64,000 nt of DNA from Corynespora cassiicola (lineage: Eukaryota > Ascomycota > Dothideomycetes > Pleosporales > Corynesporascaceae). The stretch spans positions 1,488,001 through 1,552,000 of the forward strand of contig JAEUWY010000004.1 of assembly GCA_022059125.1 (NCBI GenBank), given 5' to 3'. A model generated the notes under the pieces. It made no database searches, had not been told where the DNA came from, and was given only the letters and a program-made list of their open reading frames with translations. Positions 59,101 to 64,000 of this stretch are shown here, piece after piece (within the stretch, counting starts at the first letter, position 1; the number at the start of each line of letters is the position of its first letter). The position numbers and the translations under genes are program-made.

Positions 59101-60211
59101 TCAAGACTCTCGATGTTGACAGGAAGCACCACAGAACTCTGATTGGTGGCAGCGGCGCGAACATTCGATCCATCGTCATTGCTGCTGGCGGCCCTGACAA
59201 TGGACGTGATCTTGCTCGCATGGTGCGCTTCCCTCGCGCTGAATCCGAGGGTTCTACCATCCGTGTTGAGGGTCCCAAGAACATTGTCGACAAGATTGTT
59301 GCTTCGATTGAGTCCCAGGTTGCTTCTCTCGAGAACCAGGTCACCGAGACCCTTGAGATCTCGCCCGACAAGCACCGTCTCCTTATTGGCCGTGGTGGCG
59401 AAACCCGTCGCTCCCTGGAATCGCAGTTCAACGTGCAGCTCGACATTCCCAAGCAGAGCACCACTGGTGCTGCCCGTAGCCAAGTGAAGATTGTTGGTGA
59501 GCCTGCCCAGGTCGAGAAGGCCAAGGAGCATATTCTCGACCTTGTCAAGGGTCAGGAGGGCGAGACTATCCAGGTCCCGCGCCACTTGCACCATGCCATC
59601 TCTGACAACGGCTCGTTCTTCCGTCGGCTCCGTAACGACCACAAGGTCACCGTCGACCATGCTGGACAGCAGGTGCCTTCCCGCCCTGCTAACGCCGAGG
59701 GCGGAAAGGCTCGCAAGGGCGCCAACGGTGCTCTTCCTTTGATCACCGATGATGCCACCTCTGGCGCCGAGGAGCAGCACTCTTGGGAGTTGGTTGATAA
59801 CAACCCCACCGAGACTGATGCCGACACCTCCGCAACCATCCCTTGGGTTCTGCGCGGCCCTGCTGAGAACTTGCCCAAGGCACGCCAGGCTCTGGAGTCC
59901 GCCATTGAGGCTGCCTCTAAGCCTTCCTCCACTGGCTACCTGATCCTCCCCGACCCTCGCAGCTACAGGTAAAAAAATTCCGCAGCCCAGTCTCTAAGAC
60001 ATTTTTACTAACATGTTCCAGGCTCGTGGTCGGTCCAGGTGGTAGCACCATTAACACGATCCGCAAGAAGACGGGCACCAAGGTGCAAGTGCCCCGCGAC
60101 CAGGCCAAGGACGAGGCCATTGAGATTGTTGGTACTCGCGAGGGTTGCGAGCAGGCAAGGGATCTGATTTTGGACATTGTTTCCAGGGGCGGAAATGGTG
60201 GCAGGAAGTGA
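56156..60211 (+). CDS. SCP160: SCP160/vigilin multi-KH RNA-binding protein
   Basis: Three exons, 56156-56833, 56895-59968 and 60022-60211, give 1313 aa. After an acidic, Ala/Pro-rich N-terminus come tandem KH domains, recognised by their GXXG loops: IIGRQGSKIQ, IVGDRGGSLHDF, LIGKRGENIKKL, LIGAKGSQVNRL, LIGSGGREMENL, LIGGSGANIRSI, LIGRGGETRRSL and, created by the last splice, VVGPGGSTINTI; other repeats have degenerate loops. The budding yeast relative associates with polysomes at the ER, influences translation efficiency and is linked to pheromone Gα signalling. Strong codon bias (C-ending codons) suggests high expression. The opposite strand is open for about 600 codons because of this bias; that is an artefact. 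Confidence 0.94.
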
Positions 60212-61250
60212 AGGATACGAGAAGCACTAAAAGTTTAGGGTCAGGCGGCATGGAAGTGGCCACCTTATGAAGTTTCTTACACAAAAACGTGGAAGAAAGC
60301 GTATGGGATATGCAATGAAGAGGGGTGTGATCTCGGCCGGATCTTGCATTGTTGTATGGGGGTTATGGGAGGGTGTATCGAAGTGTTGAGGGGTTAGAAA
60401 CGGCCGCGACTTTTTTCATTATTGACAAAGTAGAGTGATATGTCTCATCTTCATCTGCATTTTCGAACTTCTCTTTGAATCTTTCTTTATTGGGTGTTAG
60501 GTTCTTGACTGTTTAATGCGATGAAGGGGACAAAGATAGGGTGGGAGTTTTGAGGCCGAGAGAGGATTTCAAGGAGCTATTTCGAGCGGAGAAGAGAGTA
60601 AAAGTTTTAATGCTCGTTATATGTGCATTCGCAATTCTTTTGGTGAGATTTGTGCAGGTTTAGGATAGGGAGTGAGTGATTCTTGTGGTCGGGGTTGTGC
60701 CTATTATGTTAGACTCGCTGGTAAAACCTAGGCCGTGTACGGCTCACACCCGAGCGATGGTCTCACGGGTAGGTTGAAGTCGTACTTGGTTTTCACGGAA
60801 ATCATCGAAGAACCGGGTGCTGCCGCTGCTTTTTGATTAATTGCCCGTAGGAACGAATGCCAAACGCGTTTCGCCCTGGGTGCATAAATCTGATGATTGG
60901 GGACTATGGATGCTCCTAAATTAATTCCGTGCGCATTGTTCGTGCCTTGAGGAGCCACATCGTGTTCCTTCCGTTTTGTGTTACCTTTTGTAACATTGCA
61001 GTACACCGCGACCTACTTCTTGATAACAAATACCAACACCCAAGCTAGGATGCAATGATGGGTTGACATGGGCTGTGCTTCACGGCGGAAAGTGGCGCAA
61101 GCGGCGCGGTGCAGCTTATGAAACTACGTTTCAGCCCCGCAATTCCAGAAATCCACCAACACCGAAGTTGATTACTGCTATAACTTCAACTAGTCCTCTT
61201 CTTTTATCCTGCCAGTCTCATCTTGAGTTGTACTTCGAGTCTTGCTAGTC
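60212..61250. other. Intergenic between SCP160 and adhesin-like gene
   Basis: 3' region of SCP160 and upstream region of the next gene. A 90-codon minus-strand frame at 60728-61006 has no domain. No gene seen. Confidence 0.5.
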
Positions 61251-62472
61251 ATGGAGACCAACCGATTAATCGTCGAAAATCACCCTCTTCTCGAAAAAGG
61301 TCTGCAGAATCATGGCAACTTAGAATCACGAGATGTTAGTATCGCATCAGTTTTTAATCTCCAAGCTCACCCCTAGGTAGCGGCAATTTGAGAATCAGAG
61401 TTCTATTAACATACTCCACATGAATACATGGCGATACTTACTTCGGCCAATCTGTTTCTCTGTCATGTTGTTAGCTCTGATTTCTTGCTTATGGAGCGTT
61501 ATGCGGAAAACGTCTGAACAAGCCCCCGGCAATACTGGCCCGTTCTCCCCGGTGATCTTTGACCCATACCAATAACGACAAGAGCAATTTCAGTATAAGG
61601 AATGTCCAAACAGAATCGCCTCTGAAACCCGCCGGTACAACATCAACGCTACAAGTGAACTGTATTACCCCAGGTTCTTTCTACTTTGCGATTGGTTCGA
61701 TCCAAGCCTTTATCCAAACCTGCAGGGTCGAATAGAAATCGACAACGGGAGCGAAAACCAGGTCACTGATATAGAAGTTCATCTCGTCTTTAGCTCCAAC
61801 AGTGCAACAGACATCAACAACGTATACACGTACGAACCACCTGATCACCCTGGGCTTTATATTGAATATGAAGACAAAGAGAAACGAGGTGACAATAGTC
61901 TCTGTACAGAGTTGCAAATAGTCATATATATTCGGCCAGATACCAGTCCTCCATTAGACATGTTTGGCATTGGAACGGGGGTTTTCGACGTCGAGGTACT
62001 CGCTGAGCCAAGGTGGAGGATCGACTCGTTCAATGTATTTGTCTGGCGTGGAAACTTTTTCATAGGAGGCCCCCATTCTTCCAGAACCGCAAACGACATC
62101 CGGGTTGGGTCTATCGAGGGTTTTATCGCCGGCTATTTCATACCAGACAAGAAGCTCAAATTGAAGAACGAAATTGGTGATATCGCAGTCTTCCTTGTTC
62201 CTCCACGCTCTGATCATTCTTTCGATCTCAAAAATATTTCAGTATCTACAACTTCTGGCAACATCCGCTTCGGTCCTCCATTTCTAGACGACCCCATTGT
62301 GGATCCATGGCCAGCACAAGCCTACACACATCGTACAGATATTGAAACAATCTCGGGCGATATCTGGGCATGGTCATATCATGGTTCCCATACAAACATT
62401 TCTACCGTCAGTGGCGATGTCATGTCCTACATCAAATCATACATGGCTTCCAGCTCGAATGCCACCAATTAA
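61251..62472 (+). CDS. Membrane-anchored DUF4097/adhesin-like protein, interrupted by an in-frame stop
   Basis: Exons 61251-61334, 61381-61551 and 61594-62472, all in phase 0, give 377 aa. The N-terminus is cytosolic, with one membrane helix (about residues 51-67, PICFSVMLLALISCLWS), then an extracellular region of repeated beta-strands: FDVEVLAEPRW, SVSTTSGNIRFG, IETISGDIWAW, ISTVSGDVMSY. The SGD/SGNI repeats are typical of putative adhesin (DUF4097-like) beta-helices. A TAA at 62470-62472 ends the frame, yet the same frame continues for 113 more codons in matching style (TYSQYGTFGFTILNPPEDL onward) to a TGA at 62812-62814. This is most simply a nonsense mutation. Introns are short (46 and 42 nt). 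Function unknown; surface-exposed by topology. Confidence 0.65.
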
Positions 62473-62814
62473 ATCCATACGTACTCTCAATATGGAACTT
62501 TCGGGTTTACAATTCTGAATCCACCTGAAGACTTGGTGTGTGAAGGAAGAAGTCCATTTCGCGACACTATTAGCAAACATGAAGTCGAAAAAGCAGGATT
62601 GTGGTCGAGCTATTCTTCTGCTTGGTGGGGAGAGATGGAAGGAAAAACTGATTGTAGTAAATTGAAATTCAGCGGAAATCACCTAGAGAGTGTGGAAGAA
62701 GAAGAAGGTCATGTAGTGGCGAAAAGAGGAAAAAATGGAAACTCTCGGATGCAGGCTCATGTTGGAAATGGCGACTTGAACATATGGCTTGGTGACGGCC
62801 CTGAGCTATTTTGA
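62473..62814 (+). pseudogene. In-frame continuation of the adhesin-like gene after the stop codon
   Basis: 113 codons in the same frame as the upstream exon, without an intron acceptor between the TAA and the first conserved residues. It reads like the last third of the beta-strand domain and includes SAWWGEMEGKTDCSKL and a closing GDLNIWLGDGPELF. Readthrough cannot be excluded: the stop context is TAA-A, not a known leaky context such as TGA-CTA. Confidence 0.6.
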
Positions 62815-63321
62815 TTGAAAAAACCATGTATTTCTCTCCCCCAATTGACCATGTTCGTGATGAATTAACCAAATTATTCTAGTTATTACCAGTTAGCCTT
62901 TTCTATACTCTTCTTTATTACATAGTGCTTTTTTGTTACTAGGCACTAAAAAATTACAAAATTTAAAGGCTCTAGTTAATAATAGTTTTAGTTCTATAGC
63001 TTTTTTTTATTAAAACTATATGCCATATATACAAATTATATTACTAATTTACATAAAAAAACAGAAGGAAAATGAAGCTAATAGAAAGTTGTTCAGAATT
63101 TAGGAAATGTCAAGAATTTTCACGGTACTTTTGACTAAATAAGTGATGTACATGTAGGGCTTTTGACAATAAAGGAAGAGGCAATGGTTGAAAGTAAAGA
63201 AAAGACAAAGTAATGGTGGTTCCCTCTAGAACTGGTTGACCGTTGCGTACCTATGAGCAAACGGGCACTGCAACTGAGCAGTTACAGCCCGTTGGACAAT
63301 TATCTGGATCCCATGGCTGTT
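62815..63321. other. AT-rich convergent intergenic region
   Basis: Strongly AT-rich (62870-63110 is mostly A/T with TTA and TAA runs), with no coding signal; resembles a RIP-eroded relic. It separates two convergent accessory genes. Confidence 0.5.
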
Positions 63322-64000
63322 CTATATGCCCCCTTTGAAGTCTATTTTGAGCTTTTCGATGATGATTCCAGCCATGGCTTCATTCCCCGAAACAGTAGGG
63401 TGAAACGTTCGAGCTATGTATCCACCGTTTTGAGTACCAATCCCCATAATTTCCTTTTTGCTCGCTCTCCACATGATAATATGACTGAAGTCGTTAGGGT
63501 CCACGTACTTCTGTGATATTATATCCGCCACCTACACCAAATCGCCCACGGGGTATTCCAGCACTTCCTCTATTTCATCCCAAGGTGGTATTTCTGGATT
63601 TTCTGCAAGCATATCGTAAAACTCGACAGAATCTCCTTTCCTTATTCCCCACCATCTGAGGACTTGGTTCCAGAGCCATACTTTATCACCTTTTCGGTTG
63701 ATGTTATCTCCATGTGTAGAACCAATTTCGCAGAAACGGTGGCTGTTGAACGCTGGGTTTTTAGCGTCGCTGAATACTTCGACGGCCTCTCGTATGTTGT
63801 GGTTCATTTTGTCGATCTGTTGATTGACGCTTTTATTAGTCTCTATTAGCTAAAAAGACCCCATAACAGGAAGATACCCGGAATCCCATAAGGGTATACG
63901 TACAAGTTGGCTAAATTCATCGCGTATGGGCCGGTCCCACTTGGAATTATCACGCAGTACCAATTGAATGCGTAAAGTTCATTTAGGTTCTTCCGGTTCT
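63322..64000 (-). CDS. GDSL/SGNH hydrolase-like protein, 3' part, cut by the window end
   Basis: Partial gene on the minus strand. The last exons are 63849-63322 and one ending at 63904, joined in phase 0 across a 54-nt intron (donor gtacgt, acceptor ttttag). The upstream exon gives NSKWDRPIRDEFSQL, and the next continues LIETNKSVNQQIDKMN, HRFCEIGS and, near the end, ARTFHPTVSGNEAM. The HRFCE and FHP..G motifs match the C-terminal part of fungal SGNH-type esterases/lipases; the catalytic His is probably in FHP. The Ser nucleophile block lies beyond the window. A TAG at 63532-63534 is in frame between GDLV and VADIIS: either a nonsense mutation or hidden by a 39- or 57-nt intron ending at CACAG (donors gtgggc or gtgctg). 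A TGA at 63979-63981 may be intronic. Confidence 0.55.

Overview
The window is fungal nuclear DNA, from a filamentous ascomycete (Pezizomycotina). A Dothideomycete-type genome is the best guess, but that is inferred from gene content and not proven. The evidence is short introns (about 40-115 nt) with GTAAGT-like donors and CTAAC-like branch sites, plus families typical of these fungi: HET-domain proteins, UstYa/DUF3328 proteins, SAT4-type rhodopsin-like membrane proteins, a Zn2Cys6 regulator and a fungal-type hybrid phytochrome. There is no operon structure; each gene has its own promoter. I rebuilt exon structures by hand from splice sites, reading phase and conserved domains.

Layout. 1-7.3 kb: gene-poor, partly AT-rich, with an F-box-like/TPR-like protein (3036-4472) and a short HET-domain gene (5038-6355). 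7.3-17.2 kb: a housekeeping block with Mediator subunit MED13 on the minus strand, divergent from the U3/90S biogenesis factor ENP2, then cytochrome b5. 18.4-26.2 kb: an accessory block with a SAT4-type membrane protein, a convergent pair of UstYa-family oxidases, a hand-found three-exon gene for a 64-aa secreted peptide, and a CYP52-like P450. 26.7-40.2 kb: a HAL3/PPCDC-like flavoprotein domain fused to ankyrin-like repeats, the phytochrome histidine kinase, a QDR-type MFS transporter and a Zn2Cys6 factor. 40.2-44.5 kb: non-coding and low complexity. 44.5-50.9 kb: the PAK kinase STE20 and ESCRT-0 subunit HSE1. 51.3-55.1 kb: a frameshifted HET gene and a secreted four-cysteine protein. 56.1-60.2 kb: the multi-KH protein SCP160/vigilin. 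61.2-64 kb: a membrane-anchored DUF4097/adhesin-like gene with an in-frame stop and the 3' part of a GDSL/SGNH hydrolase-like gene that runs off the window.

How it fits together. The housekeeping genes (MED13, ENP2, CYB5, fphA, STE20, HSE1, SCP160) are intact over long reading frames. Nearly all damage (frameshifts, an in-frame stop, truncation) falls in the accessory genes. That argues for real decay of the accessory compartment over sequencing error. The most interesting locus is 20.8-26.2 kb: two intact UstYa proteins, a small signal-peptide-bearing precursor with a dibasic site and a Trp-rich tail, and a P450. This gene set resembles fungal RiPP (dikaritin-type) loci, but the precursor has only one possible core copy, so the link is a hypothesis.
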